Positions 35,542 through 44,737 of a DNA stretch of 64,000 nt are shown one piece after another; position 1 is the first letter of the stretch, and every line of letters starts with the position of its first letter. Origin of the DNA: Lysobacter dokdonensis DS-58 (GTDB lineage: Bacteria; Pseudomonadota; Gammaproteobacteria; Xanthomonadales; Xanthomonadaceae). The notes beneath the pieces were generated by a model. The model saw only the letters and a program-made list of their open reading frames with translations. It made no database searches and was not told the origin of the DNA. Both the position numbers and the translations under genes were made by a program. The stretch covers positions 117,812-181,811 of the forward strand of contig NZ_JRKJ01000016.1 of assembly GCF_000770795.1 (NCBI RefSeq), given 5' to 3'.

Positions 35542-36480
35542 CGCGCGTATCGCCGCGATGCCTTGCGCACCGTTTGCGCGCGCGATCGCGATGTCGTCGA
35601 CCGTCATGCCGCCGATGGCGTAGATCGGCAGCGCGACGTCCTCGCGCAAGCGTGCGAAGCCGTCCCAACCGATGGGCGTTTCGCCCGGATGCGTCGGCGT
35701 GTCCGCCACCGGGCCGAGCACGGCGAAGTCGCACCCGATCGCCTGGGCGCGTTGCAGGTCTGCGAGCGTGTGGCACGAGGCCGCGACGCGTTGGTCTTTC
35801 GGAAACGGACGCGCGTCGAGTTCCGCCAACTGTTCCGCGCGCAGGTGCACGCCCGCATCCATCGCTCGCGCGAGCGCGAGATCGCCGTTGATCAACACGT
35901 CCGCGCCGTGCCGGCGGCACGCATCCACCGCCGCTTCCACCAGGCGCGCCCATCGCGCAGGCGGGCAATGCGGCGCGCGCAACTGCACGCGGCGCACCCC
36001 TTTGACGAGCGCGGCTTCGAGCCATTCCAGCCACGCGGCATCGGACCCATTCGGCGCGGGCGTGACGAGATAACGATCCGGTTGCAGGAGCGCGGCGACG
36101 ACGGGGATGTCGGCCGGCGGCATCGCGTAAGTGGCGAGCGTATGCGGCGGCGCCCACACCAGCGCCTGCCCTTCGTGGCCTTTCACCGTGCCGCGCCACG
36201 CGGCGATCTGGCGCACGTCCAGGCGCAAGCGCTTGTGCGGGTAACGCTGCGGCACCGCGATCAGCGGCGCGCCGCAGTCGACGGTGATACCGAGTTCTTC
36301 GTGGAGTTCGCGGGCCAGCGCCGCTTCGGGCGTCTCGCCGGGTTCGCGCTTGCCGCCCGGGAATTCCCAAAGGCCGGCGAGATCCCGGCCTTCGGTGCGG
36401 CGCGCGAGCAGGATGCGGCCGGTCTTGTCGCGGATGACGCCGGCGACGACTTCGACCGGCGGGCCGGCGACCTCGCTCAC
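35530..36480 (-). CDS. Nudix (MutT-like) hydrolase fused to a ThiE-like domain
   Basis: A 316-residue fusion that starts at GTG 36480, one base after the secA stop. Residues 1-130 form a Nudix domain with an intact Nudix box (GKREPGETPEAALARELHEE, 43-62), as in MutT enzymes that clean 8-oxo-dGTP. Residues 135-316 form a TIM-barrel like thiamine phosphate synthase, with VQLRAPH, LINGDLALARAMDAGVHLR and the phosphate-binding AIGGMTVDDI. In the usual ThiE sequence the loop after GVHL is G-Q; here it is RAEQ, so synthase activity is uncertain and a TenI-like role is possible. This fusion next to secA is common in Xanthomonadaceae. Confidence 0.88.
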   Translation of the reverse strand: MSEVAGPPVEVVAGVIRDKTGRILLARRTEGRDLAGLWEFPGGKREPGETPEAALARELHEELGITVDCGAPLIAVPQRYPHKRLRLDVRQIAAWRGTVKGHEGQALVWAPPHTLATYAMPPADIPVVAALLQPDRYLVTPAPNGSDAAWLEWLEAALVKGVRRVQLRAPHCPPARWARLVEAAVDACRRHGADVLINGDLALARAMDAGVHLRAEQLAELDARPFPKDQRVAASCHTLADLQRAQAIGCDFAVLGPVADTPTHPGETPIGWDGFARLREDVALPIYAIGGMTVDDIAIARANGAQGIAAIRALWG

Positions 36481-36481
36481 A

Positions 36482-39220
36482 TCAGGCGAGCTGGCCGTGG
36501 CAGTGCTTGTACTTCTTGCCGCTGCCGCACGGGCAGGGATCGTTGCGGCCGACGCGGTCGGTGCGGCCCGGCGGGAGCAGTTCGAGCGACGGCATGCCGT
36601 CGGCCTGCGCCTGCGCGGCTTCTTCGTCCGCGCCGTAGCCGCCCGTTTCCGGATGCTTGAACTGCATCTGCCGTGCCATCGCTTCGGCGCGCGCGCGTTC
36701 GGCGGCTTCGGCCTGCGCGATCTCTTCTTCGCTGCGGATGCGCACGCGCGCAAGCAACGAAACGACTTCGCGCTTCACCTTCTCCAGCATCTCGCCGAAC
36801 AGCTCGAAGGCTTCCTTCTTGTATTCCTGCTTCGGCTGCTTCTGCGCGTAACCGCGCAGGTGGATGCCCTGGCGCAGGTAATCCATGCGGCCGAGGTGTT
36901 CCTTCCAGTTCTGGTCGAGCACGTTGAGCATGATGTGCTTTTCCAGCATGCGCATGTTCTCGGCGCCGATGGCGGCTTCCTTCTCCGAGAACAGCGCGGC
37001 CAGGCGACGCTGGACTTCCTCGGCGATGCCTTCGGCGTCGATTTCCGTGCGCTCGGCGACGTGCCTGGCCATGCCGGGCACGAGGTTGAACTCGTTGTTG
37101 AGTTCCGCGTCCAGGCCCTGCAGGTCCCACTGCTCGTCGATCGAATTGGGCGGTACGAAGCGCGCGACCAGTTCGGCCACGACGTCCTCGCGGATGCCGG
37201 CGACGTTCTCTTCCACGCTGTCGGCGTCGAGCAGCTCGTCGCGCTGCTGGTAGATCACCTTGCGCTGGTCGTTGTTGACGTCGTCGAAGTCGAGGAGGTT
37301 CTTGCGGATGTCGAAGTTGTGGGCTTCGACCTTGCGCTGCGCGTTGGCGATCTGCTTGGTCACCAGCGGGCTTTCGATGATGTCGTCTTCCTTCAGCCCC
37401 ATGCGCGCCATGATGCGCTGCACCCAGTCGGCCGCGAAGATGCGCATCAGGTTGTCTTCGAGCGAGAGGTAGAAGCGCGAGGAACCCGGGTCGCCCTGGC
37501 GGCCGGAGCGGCCGCGCAGCTGGTTGTCGATGCGGCGCGATTCGTGGCGTTCGGTGCCCACGATGTGCAGGCCACCGGCGGCCTTCACCGCGTCGTGGCG
37601 CTGCTGCCAGGCTTCGCGCACGCGGGCCTTGTCGGCGTCCGGGGCCTCTTCGCCCAGCGCCTGGAGTTCGGCTTCCAGCGAACCGCCGAGCACGATGTCG
37701 GTGCCGCGGCCGGCCATGTTGGTGGCGATGGTCACCGCGCCGGGACGCCCGGCGTTGGCGACGATGTGCGCTTCGCGTTCGTGCTGCTTGGCGTTGAGCA
37801 CTTCGTGCGCGACGCCGGAGGCCTGGAGTTGTTCGGACAGCAGCTCGGAGACTTCGATCGACGTGGTGCCGACGAGCACCGGCTGGCCCTTCGCGTGGCA
37901 CTCCTGGATTTCCTTCACCACGGCGCGGTACTTGCCGGCGCGGTTGAGGAACACCAGGTCGGAATGATCCTTGCGGACCATCGGGCGGTGCGTCGGGATG
38001 ACGATGACTTCCAGGCCGTAGATGTTCTGGAATTCGTAGGCTTCGGTGTCCGCCGTGCCGGTCATGCCCGAGAGCTTGCCGTACATGCGGAACAGGTTCT
38101 GGAAGGTGATCGAGGCGAGCGTCTGGTTCTCGCGCTGCACCGGCACGCGTTCCTTCGCTTCCACCGCCTGGTGGAGGCCGTCGGACCAGCGGCGGCCCGG
38201 CAGCGTGCGGCCGGTGAACTCGTCGACGATGACGACTTCGCCGTCGCGCACGATGTAGTCGACGTCGCGCTGGTAGATCGCATGCGCGCGCAGCGCGGCA
38301 TTGAGGTGGTGCACGACGTGGATGTTCTGCGCGCCGTACAGCGCGTCGTCGTCGCCCTTCAGCACGCCTGCGGCGCGCAGCAGTTCCTCCACGTGCTCCA
38401 TGCCCGCTTCGGACAGGTGGACCTGCTTGCCCTTCTCGTCGACGAAGAAGTCGCCTTCGCCTTCTTCCTCTTTCTGGCGCGTCAGCTGCGGGACGATGGC
38501 GTCGACCGCGGCGTAGAGGTCCTGCGATTCGTCGGCGGGGCCGGAGATGATCAGCGGCGTGCGCGCTTCGTCGATGAGGATCGAGTCGACTTCGTCGACG
38601 ATGGCGTAGTGCAGGCCGCGCTGGTAACGGTCTTCCTTCGCCAGCGCCATGTTGTCGCGCAGGTAGTCGAAGCCGAATTCGTTGTTGGTGCCGTAGGTGA
38701 TGTCGGCGGCGTACGCGGCGTGCTTGTCCGAATGCGGCATGCCCGGGTAGACCACGCCGACCGACAGGCCGAGCCAGTTGTACAGCTTGCCCATCCAGCC
38801 CGAGTCGCGACGGGCGAGGTAATCGTTGACCGTCACCACGTGCACGCCCTTGCCTTCGAGCGCGTTGAGGTAGGTCGGCAACGTCGCGACGAGCGTCTTG
38901 CCTTCGCCCGTGCGCATTTCGGCGATCTTGCCCAGGTGCAGCACCATGCCGCCGATCAGCTGCACGTCGTAATGGCGCATGCCCATCACGCGGCGCGAGG
39001 CTTCGCGGCAGACGGCGAAGGCTTCGGGGAGGATCTTGTCGAGCGATTCGCCCTTCGCGATGCGGTCCCTGAACTCCGGCGTCTTGGCCTGGAGTTCGGT
39101 ATCCGACAGCGCCTGCATCTGCGGTTCGAGCGCGTTGATCTTCTTGACGATGCCCCCGAGCTGGCCGAGCAGGCGTTCGTTACGGCTGCCGAAGACGCGG
39201 GTGAGCAAGCTGTTGAGCAT
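36482..39220 (-). CDS. secA: SecA preprotein translocase ATPase
   Basis: SecA drives export of unfolded proteins through SecYEG. The 912 residues match the family: DEAD-type Walker [11 protein letters not shown] at 102-111, [14 protein letters not shown], the preprotein-binding region, helicase domain II with [10 protein letters not shown], and the C-terminal zinc/SecB-binding tail [17 protein letters not shown] 39220 gives the family start [15 protein letters not shown]; the open frame upstream reads through a terminator and is rejected. It follows a terminator for the M23 gene. No secM-type arrest gene precedes it. Confidence 0.98.
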   Translation of the reverse strand: MLNSLLTRVFGSRNERLLGQLGGIVKKINALEPQMQALSDTELQAKTPEFRDRIAKGESLDKILPEAFAVCREASRRVMGMRHYDVQLIGGMVLHLGKIAEMRTGEGKTLVATLPTYLNALEGKGVHVVTVNDYLARRDSGWMGKLYNWLGLSVGVVYPGMPHSDKHAAYAADITYGTNNEFGFDYLRDNMALAKEDRYQRGLHYAIVDEVDSILIDEARTPLIISGPADESQDLYAAVDAIVPQLTRQKEEEGEGDFFVDEKGKQVHLSEAGMEHVEELLRAAGVLKGDDDALYGAQNIHVVHHLNAALRAHAIYQRDVDYIVRDGEVVIVDEFTGRTLPGRRWSDGLHQAVEAKERVPVQRENQTLASITFQNLFRMYGKLSGMTGTADTEAYEFQNIYGLEVIVIPTHRPMVRKDHSDLVFLNRAGKYRAVVKEIQECHAKGQPVLVGTTSIEVSELLSEQLQASGVAHEVLNAKQHEREAHIVANAGRPGAVTIATNMAGRGTDIVLGGSLEAELQALGEEAPDADKARVREAWQQRHDAVKAAGGLHIVGTERHESRRIDNQLRGRSGRQGDPGSSRFYLSLEDNLMRIFAADWVQRIMARMGLKEDDIIESPLVTKQIANAQRKVEAHNFDIRKNLLDFDDVNNDQRKVIYQQRDELLDADSVEENVAGIREDVVAELVARFVPPNSIDEQWDLQGLDAELNNEFNLVPGMARHVAERTEIDAEGIAEEVQRRLAALFSEKEAAIGAENMRMLEKHIMLNVLDQNWKEHLGRMDYLRQGIHLRGYAQKQPKQEYKKEAFELFGEMLEKVKREVVSLLARVRIRSEEEIAQAEAAERARAEAMARQMQFKHPETGGYGADEEAAQAQADGMPSLELLPPGRTDRVGRNDPCPCGSGKKYKHCHGQLA

Positions 39221-39277
39221 CGTGGGACACCAGATCCGAATGAGTGGGCCGGTGCGCCTGTCCGGCGGCACGCGGCA

Positions 39278-39304
39278 AATAAAAAAGGGCGCGGGGCGCC
39301 CTTT
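39278..39304 (-). terminator. Terminator downstream of the M23 peptidase gene
   Basis: On the minus strand a 9-bp perfect stem (39284-39292 with 39296-39304, loop of three) ends in six T residues followed by ATTT. It lies between the M23 stop and the secA start. Confidence 0.9.
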
Positions 39305-39350
39305 GTACGGCAACGCGGCATTGTAGCTGGGGTCCGCCGCCGCGCCTATC

Positions 39351-39373
39351 AAGCCCGGCATGTGACCGGGCTT
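39351..39373 (-). terminator. Second hairpin just after the M23 stop
   Basis: AAGCCCGG and CCGGGCTT form a perfect 8-bp stem with a 7-base loop, 26 bases after the M23 stop and upstream of the main terminator. It has no T run, so it may protect the message end rather than terminate. Confidence 0.5.
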
Positions 39374-39398
39374 GGGCTTGCGAGTTCCCCGCCCGTGA

Positions 39399-40331
39399 TC
39401 AGCCGCGCGTGGCGGCGCGGTTGCCGGTCTGGCCCAGGAACTTGCGCGGGTTCACGACGCGGCCGCTTTCCCACACCTCGAAGTGCACGTGGGCGCCGGT
39501 GGAACGGCCGGTGGAGCCGGCCTTCGCGATCTGCTGCCCGGCGCGGACGAGATCCCCGACGCGGCCCAGCAGGCGCGAGTTGTGCGCGTAACGCGTGACG
39601 TAGCCGTTGCCGTGGTCGATCTCGACGACGTTGCCGTAACCCGAGCGCACGCCGGAGAAGCTCACGACGCCGTCGGCGACGGCCAGGACGGGATCGCCGA
39701 CCTTCGCCTTGAAATCGATGCCCTTGTGGAACTGGTGACCGCCGACGATCGGGTCGGCGCGGCCGCCGAAGCCGGAGGTGATGTAGCTGTTGGCGATCGG
39801 ATCGCGCGAGGGGACCGCGTTGCGATCGAGCTCGCGGTTGAACAGCAGCGCTTCCATCACCGAGAGCTGCTGGCCCGAAGCCGCATATTCCTTCTCGAGC
39901 GAGGTCAGCTCACGGGAGAGCTCATCGCGCGGCATGTCGCGGACGGGGCCGGGACCACCGGTCGGGACCGGTTGTTCGAAATCGAACTCGCCGTCTTCCA
40001 GCTGGCCGGCGCGCGTCAGGCGCTCGCCGAGGGCGTTGAGGCGGTTGGCCTGCGCCTGGAGTTCGCCCAGGCGGGCGGCGAGCGCATTGATCTCGCGCTG
40101 CGACGTCGCGCGCGTGGAGGCGAGTTCGGCTTCCTGCTTCTCGACCTTGGCCTGCAGGTGGGCGTTGTAGCCGCCCGCGATGCCCACGGAGGCGCCGAGG
40201 CCCAACACGAGGCCGGAAGCGAGGAGAATGCCGGCGGCGACACCCGGACGGCGCTGCGCGTTGTCCGCGATGCGCTCGACCAGGCCCGTCGGCTGGCGAT
40301 GTCGATTGTTCAGAACGATCTTGAAGCTCAT
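39399..40331 (-). CDS. M23 family peptidase with N-terminal membrane anchor and coiled coil
   Basis: A 310-residue envelope protein. A membrane helix (about 31-54) is followed by a coiled coil (60-110) and a LytM/M23 domain (about 185-295). The zinc ligands are present: H202 and D206 in HKGIDF, and H281/H283 in HVHFEVW, so it should be an active endopeptidase for peptidoglycan cross-links rather than a degenerate activator. Its place next to secA, dciA, lpxC and ftsZ is conserved in Pseudomonas and Xanthomonas. ATG 40331 (MSFKIVLNN) is preferred; the start lies four bases from the divergent dciA start. Confidence 0.92.
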   Translation of the reverse strand: MSFKIVLNNRHRQPTGLVERIADNAQRRPGVAAGILLASGLVLGLGASVGIAGGYNAHLQAKVEKQEAELASTRATSQREINALAARLGELQAQANRLNALGERLTRAGQLEDGEFDFEQPVPTGGPGPVRDMPRDELSRELTSLEKEYAASGQQLSVMEALLFNRELDRNAVPSRDPIANSYITSGFGGRADPIVGGHQFHKGIDFKAKVGDPVLAVADGVVSFSGVRSGYGNVVEIDHGNGYVTRYAHNSRLLGRVGDLVRAGQQIAKAGSTGRSTGAHVHFEVWESGRVVNPRKFLGQTGNRAATRG

Positions 40332-40335
40332 GTCT

Positions 40336-40797
40336 ATGTCGGATCCCAAGTCCAGCAAGCCGAAGCCTGCACGCGCAAATCGAAGCGCGGGTCCGCAAGC
40401 GCCCATGGAGGCGTTGCTCGCGGACGTCGCCTTCGATCCCCTGCGCCGTGCCTTATGGCTTGACGCGCTGGATCAGCGGTTGCGCCCTTCCCTGCCCCCT
40501 GCACTCGCCCCCCATGCAAGGGTGGCGAACGTCGACGGCGGCAGGCTCGTCTACGTCGTGGATGCACCGGTGTGGCGGGCCAAACTGCGCCTGCACGCAC
40601 AAGACATCCTCGACGCGGCCCGATCCCTCGGGCTCGATGCGACCGAGTTGGTCGTCAAAACGACGACCCACCCATTCCAGCCGCCGGAGCGGACGGAACG
40701 AAAAGCCACACCGATGTCGGCGGCTGCAAAAGAAGCGTTGCAGGCCGCGCTGGCGTCCCTCGTGGATCCCAAGAACACGGGTTCCAAAGACTCCTGA
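40336..40797 (+). CDS. dciA: DciA-like (DUF721) DnaB helicase loader
   Basis: A 153-residue protein of the DUF721 family, known in Pseudomonas as DciA, the older replicative-helicase loader used by bacteria without DnaC. It carries LRRALWLDALDQRLRPSLPP and LVYVVDAPVWRAKLRL, the typical beta-rich core (about 25-105) found in this family, plus a charged C-terminal tail. The start is uncertain: ATG 40330, 40336 or 40405 (MEALLADVAF) are all in frame, and none has a strong ribosome site. I use 40336. The location beside lpxC and secA matches the DciA locus in Pseudomonas. Confidence 0.8.
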   Translation: MSDPKSSKPKPARANRSAGPQAPMEALLADVAFDPLRRALWLDALDQRLRPSLPPALAPHARVANVDGGRLVYVVDAPVWRAKLRLHAQDILDAARSLGLDATELVVKTTTHPFQPPERTERKATPMSAAAKEALQAALASLVDPKNTGSKDS

Positions 40798-40888
40798 CTC
40801 TGGCCGATCCACCTTCCCAAGTACGTTTGCGCGGGAGGCCCGATTCGGCTCGGAGGGGATGCTACCCCGCCTTTTGCCCCTGATTCGC

Positions 40889-40912
40889 TAACGAATCATT
40901 TTGATTTCGTTA
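40889..40912. repeat. AT-rich inverted repeat between dciA and lpxC
   Basis: TAACGAA and TTCGTTA form a perfect 7-bp inverted repeat around a 10-base AT-rich loop. A nearby GTTAA (CGTTAAGG, CCGTTAAACC) repeats the half-site motif. The 225-base gap between the convergent dciA and lpxC genes contains no clear terminator with a T run, so this element may terminate or bind a protein. Nothing else is recognised in the gap. Confidence 0.4.
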
Positions 40913-41022
40913 AGGACCCGTTAAACCGACCAATCCGATTCACAGATCGTGCACGCAGATGACCACGCGGTCGGATCGGGGTGAGGGACGGCGTGAGGAT
41001 GGCCCGAGGGGCCGACGGCCGG

Positions 41023-41931
41023 TCAGGCGATGGCGGGGTTGCCGTAGACGACGGGCGCTGCGGCCGGGTCGTCGAAGGTCACTTCGTCCCAGGCCGAGGC
41101 ATCGGCCAGGAGAGCGCGGACCAGCTTGTTGTTGAGCGCGTGGCCGGACTTGAAGCCCTCGAACGCGCCGATGATCGGCCGGCCGGCAAGGTAGAGGTCC
41201 CCCACCGCGTCGAGGATCTTGTGCCGCACGAATTCGTCCGCGTAGCGCAGGCCGTCGTCGTTGAGCACGCGGAACTCATCCAGCACGATCGCGTTGTCCA
41301 TCGAACCGCCGAGGCCCAGGTTGCGCTCGCGCATGAACTCCAGGTCGCGCATGAACCCGAAGGTGCGCGCGCGGCTCACTTCCTTGACGTAGGAGGTGGT
41401 GGAGAAGTCGACCTCCGCGCGCGACTGCGCGGCGGGAATGGCCGGATGGTCGAAGACCACGGTGAAGCCGATGCGGAAGCCGTCGTAGGGTTCGAAACGC
41501 GCGACCTTGTCTCCGTCGCGCACTTCCACGGTCTTGCGGATGCGCATGAAGCGCTTGGGCGCCGATTGCTCGGAAATCCCCGCCGATTGCAGCAGGAACA
41601 CGAACGGGCCCGCGGAGCCGTCCATGATCGGCACTTCCGGCGCCGAAAGGTCGACATACGCATTGTCGATGCCCAGGCCCGCGAAGGCCGACATCAGGTG
41701 TTCGATGGTCATGACCTTGCCGCCATTCGACGACAGGCCGGTGCACAGCATCGTCTCGGTGACGAGGCCCGCGTCCGCGGGGATCTCCACGACCGGATCC
41801 AGATCGACGCGCCGGAAACGGATGCCCGTGTCGACGGCGGCCGGGCGCAGCGTGAGATAGACCTTCTCTCCGCTGTGCAGGCCCACGCCGGTCGCGCGGA
41901 TCACGTTCTTGAGGGTGCGTTGGGGCAGCAT
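41023..41931 (-). CDS. lpxC: UDP-3-O-acyl-GlcNAc deacetylase
   Basis: LpxC is the committed zinc enzyme of lipid A synthesis. The 302 residues hold the zinc ligands H78 (IEHLMSAF), H237 and D241 in HKILDAVGD, and the catalytic H264 in KSGHALN, all at the positions typical of the E. coli and Pseudomonas enzymes. ATG 41931 gives the family start [11 protein letters not shown]. It lies 286 bases after ftsZ, behind two hairpins and a palindromic leader, so it is probably transcribed on its own despite its position. Confidence 0.98.
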   Translation of the reverse strand: MLPQRTLKNVIRATGVGLHSGEKVYLTLRPAAVDTGIRFRRVDLDPVVEIPADAGLVTETMLCTGLSSNGGKVMTIEHLMSAFAGLGIDNAYVDLSAPEVPIMDGSAGPFVFLLQSAGISEQSAPKRFMRIRKTVEVRDGDKVARFEPYDGFRIGFTVVFDHPAIPAAQSRAEVDFSTTSYVKEVSRARTFGFMRDLEFMRERNLGLGGSMDNAIVLDEFRVLNDDGLRYADEFVRHKILDAVGDLYLAGRPIIGAFEGFKSGHALNNKLVRALLADASAWDEVTFDDPAAAPVVYGNPAIA

Positions 41932-41990
41932 CGTCTGCGTGCGATTCGGCTCTTCTGACCTCTGTGCGAGGCGGGGGAATTCAGGACGAC

Positions 41991-42008
41991 CTGCGCCAGC
42001 TGGCGCAG
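41991..42008. promoter_or_regulatory. Perfect 18-bp palindrome in the lpxC leader
   Basis: CTGCGCCAGCTGGCGCAG is its own reverse complement. It lies 60 bases upstream of the lpxC start in the gap after ftsZ. It could be an operator or a stem in the leader RNA. No known regulator of this motif can be named. Confidence 0.45.
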
Positions 42009-42135
42009 CGGCCGCAAAGGGTACCACGCAGGCCCCTGAACGCTCGGGCAAAGCGTGGACGGAGCGTCCCGCGGGCGTGCCTTGTCGGATACGCCGCTAG
42101 GGTGCGCCGGGTTCGACGACCGCGTGTCGGAAACG

Positions 42136-42161
42136 GGTCGGCCGGTAGGGCCCGGCCGACC
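42136..42161 (-). terminator. Hairpin B downstream of ftsZ
   Basis: GGTCGGCCGG and CCGGCCGACC form a perfect 10-bp stem with a 6-base loop, about 57 bases after the ftsZ stop. On the minus strand only CGTTT follows, so intrinsic termination is doubtful; it may work with the hairpin next to it. Confidence 0.55.
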
Positions 42162-42171
42162 GAAGGACACG

Positions 42172-42197
42172 GTGCGGGGCCTGGCGCAGCCCCGCAC
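42172..42197 (-). terminator. Hairpin A downstream of ftsZ
   Basis: GTGCGGGGC and GCCCCGCAC form a perfect 9-bp stem with an 8-base loop, 20 bases after the ftsZ stop and ahead of hairpin B. The pair probably marks the end of the dcw transcript, though neither has a good T run on the minus strand. Confidence 0.6.
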
Positions 42198-42217
42198 TCT
42201 CGGCAGTTTTCTACGGC

Positions 42218-43459
42218 TCAGTCCGCTTGGCGGCGCAGGAACGCCGGGATGTCCAGGTAGCTGCTGTCGCCGCCGAAGTCGGCCGCGGCCGGCTCGCTGC
42301 GGCCACCGCTGCGCAGGTTGTTGGACGTGGTGCTGGCGAAGTTCGGCACGACCGGCTCGTTGAGGTTGGCCATCGCGTCGAAGTCCGGCTGGCCCGTCGT
42401 CGCGTTGCGCACCAGCTTGATCGGCGAACGCACCATCGACTCGCGGCCGTACGACGCCGTGCCGTGGTCGCGCGTGGGCAACGCCTGGCGAGACACCGCG
42501 CGGTTCAGGCCGGTGGCGACGACCGTGACGCGCACTTCGTCCTGCATGTCCGGATCGAGGACCGTGCCGATGACGACGGTCGCGTCTTCCGAGGCGAAGT
42601 TCTCCACCGTGCGGCCCACTTCGTCGAACTCGGCCATCGTGAAGTCCGGGCCGGCGGTGATGTTGACCAGGATGCCGTTGGCACCGGAGAGGTTGACGTC
42701 GTCGAGCAGCGGGTTCTGGATCGCCGATTCGGCCGCCGCCTGCGCGCGATCGTCGCCGCGCGCCGCACCCGTGCCCATCATCGCCAGGCCCATCTCGGAC
42801 ATGACGGTGCGCACGTCGGCGAAGTCGACGTTGATCAAACCCGGACGCACGATCAGGTCGGCGATGCCCTGCACCGCGCCGAGCAGCACGTCGTTCGCCG
42901 CGCGGAAGGCCTGGATCATCGTGGCGTTGCGGCCCAGCACCGTGATCAGCTTTTCGTTCGGGATCGTGATCAGCGAATCGCAGTGCTGGCCGAGTTCGTC
43001 GATGCCCTTGAGCGCCACCTGCATGCGGCGACGGCCTTCGAACGGGAACGGCTTGGTCACCACCGCGACGGTGAGGATGCCCATTTCCTTGGCGAGCTGC
43101 GCGACGACGGGCGCGGCGCCCGTGCCGGTGCCGCCGCCCATGCCGGCGGTGATGAACACCATGTCCGAGCCCTGCAGCGCGTCCATGATGCGTTCGCGGT
43201 CTTCCAGCGCCGCCTGGCGGCCGACTTCCGGATTCGCGCCGGCGCCGAGCCCCTTGGTGACGTTGGAGCCGAGTTGGAGTTGCAGCTTCGCGCCGCAGTT
43301 CTTGATCGCCTGCGAGTCGGTGTTGGCGGTGATGAATTCCACGCCGTCCACGCTGCTGTTGACCATGTGTGCCACGGCGTTGCCGCCGCCGCCGCCGACG
43401 CCGACGACCTTGATCACCGCGTTCGGGGCCATCTTTTCAACCAGTTCGAAATGCGCCAT
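42218..43459 (-). CDS. ftsZ: Cell division GTPase FtsZ
   Basis: FtsZ forms the cytokinetic ring. The 413 residues have the tubulin-type GTP loop VGVGGGGGNAV (19-29), the signature GGGTGTG at 108-114, the T7-loop region NVDFADVR and the C-terminal conserved peptide YLDIPAFLRRQAD that binds FtsA, ZipA and other partners. A strong AAGAGGA ribosome site precedes ATG 43459. The 42-base spacer after ftsA is AT-rich (CATAACACTTATAAG) and could hold a weak internal promoter. It is the last gene of the dcw cluster. Confidence 0.99.
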   Translation of the reverse strand: MAHFELVEKMAPNAVIKVVGVGGGGGNAVAHMVNSSVDGVEFITANTDSQAIKNCGAKLQLQLGSNVTKGLGAGANPEVGRQAALEDRERIMDALQGSDMVFITAGMGGGTGTGAAPVVAQLAKEMGILTVAVVTKPFPFEGRRRMQVALKGIDELGQHCDSLITIPNEKLITVLGRNATMIQAFRAANDVLLGAVQGIADLIVRPGLINVDFADVRTVMSEMGLAMMGTGAARGDDRAQAAAESAIQNPLLDDVNLSGANGILVNITAGPDFTMAEFDEVGRTVENFASEDATVVIGTVLDPDMQDEVRVTVVATGLNRAVSRQALPTRDHGTASYGRESMVRSPIKLVRNATTGQPDFDAMANLNEPVVPNFASTTSNNLRSGGRSEPAAADFGGDSSYLDIPAFLRRQAD

Positions 43460-43501
43460 GTCCGTGTCCTCTTATAAGTGTTATGTGTACAGCCGCCTTG
43501 C

Positions 43502-44737
43502 TCAGAACTCTCCGCGATACCAGTTCTTCAACTTGTTGAAGAACGAGCCTGCGCGGCCCGCCGAGATCGACGGCCTGCGCGGGTTTTCGATCTGGCTGCC
43601 CATCAGCAGCAGCCCGACGCCCGTGGCGTGCACGGGATTGCCGACGACTTCGCCCAGGCCGGTGACGTGCTGCGGGATGCCCACGCGAACGGGCATCTGC
43701 AACATTTCCTCGGCGAGTTCGACGACGCCTTCCATCTTCGAAGCACCGCCCGTGAGCACCATCCCGGCGCGCACGTGCTGTTCGAAACCGCTACGGCGCA
43801 ATTCCGCCTGCACCATCTCGAAGATTTCCTCGTAGCGCGCCTGCACGGCCTGCGCCAGCGAATGACGCGGCAGGCGGCGCGGCGGACGGTCGCCGACGCT
43901 CGGCACCTGGATGCTTTCTTCCGCGGTGGCCAGCTGCGCGAGCGCGCAGGCGTAACGCACCTTGATCTGTTCGGCTTCCGGCGTCGGCGTGCGCAGCATG
44001 TGCGCGATGTCTTCGGTGACCTTGTCGCCGGCGATCGGGAGCGAGGCGCTGTGTGCGATCGCGCCCTGCACGTGCACCGCGATGTCGGTGGTGCCCGCGC
44101 CGAGGTCGACCAGCACGACGCCCAGTTCGCGTTCGTCCGGCGTGAGCACCGCGGTGCTCGATGCGAGCGAGGCCAGGATCAGGTCGTCGACCTGCAACCC
44201 GCAGCGCTGCACGCACTTGCTGATGTTGGCCGCGGCCGACTGCGCGCACACGACCAGGTGCGCGTGCACTTCCAGACGCACGCCGGTCATGCCGACGGGA
44301 TTGCGGATGCCTTCCTGCGAATCATCGAGCACGTAGTCGCGCGGGATCGCGTGCAGGATGCGCTGGTCGGCGGGAATGGCCACGGCCTTCGCCGCTTCGA
44401 GCACGCGGTCGAGGTCGGCGTAGGTGACCTCGCCGTCGCGGATCGGCGCGATGCCCTGCGAGTTGCGGCACTGCACGTGGTTGCCGGAAATCGAGGCGTA
44501 GACCGAGCGCACCTCGCAGCCGGCCATCAGCTCGGCCTCTTCGACCGCGCGCTGGATCGACTGCACGGTGGATTCGATGTCGACCACCACGCCGCGCTTG
44601 AGCCCGCGCGATTCATGCGAGCCGATGCCGATCACCTCGATCGGGCTGCCCGGCGAGTACTCGCCGACGAGCGCCGTGACCTTCGACGTGCCGATGTCGA
44701 GTCCGACGATCAACGATTTGTCGCCCTTGCGGTTCAT
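43502..44737 (-). CDS. ftsA: Cell division protein FtsA
   Basis: FtsA is the actin-like protein that ties FtsZ to the membrane and recruits later division proteins. The 411 residues have the ATPase motifs of the actin superfamily (VGLDIGTSKVTALVG, VDLGAGTTDIAV and GMVLTGGASKMEG). The C-terminal amphipathic helix that binds the membrane is SFFNKLKNWYRGEF. Its ATG overlaps the ftsQ stop (ATGA), as in most gammaproteobacteria. Confidence 0.98.
   Translation of the reverse strand: MNRKGDKSLIVGLDIGTSKVTALVGEYSPGSPIEVIGIGSHESRGLKRGVVVDIESTVQSIQRAVEEAELMAGCEVRSVYASISGNHVQCRNSQGIAPIRDGEVTYADLDRVLEAAKAVAIPADQRILHAIPRDYVLDDSQEGIRNPVGMTGVRLEVHAHLVVCAQSAAANISKCVQRCGLQVDDLILASLASSTAVLTPDERELGVVLVDLGAGTTDIAVHVQGAIAHSASLPIAGDKVTEDIAHMLRTPTPEAEQIKVRYACALAQLATAEESIQVPSVGDRPPRRLPRHSLAQAVQARYEEIFEMVQAELRRSGFEQHVRAGMVLTGGASKMEGVVELAEEMLQMPVRVGIPQHVTGLGEVVGNPVHATGVGLLLMGSQIENPRRPSISAGRAGSFFNKLKNWYRGEF

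Noticed and set aside
39221..39361. Upstream extension of secA by 47 codons
   Set aside because: It reads through a strong terminator hairpin and lacks family similarity; [10 protein letters not shown] at 39220 is the usual start.
36284..39598. A 1104-codon plus-strand frame opposite secA
   Set aside because: Antisense of the secA third codon positions; the composition is typical of shadow frames and the true gene is secA.
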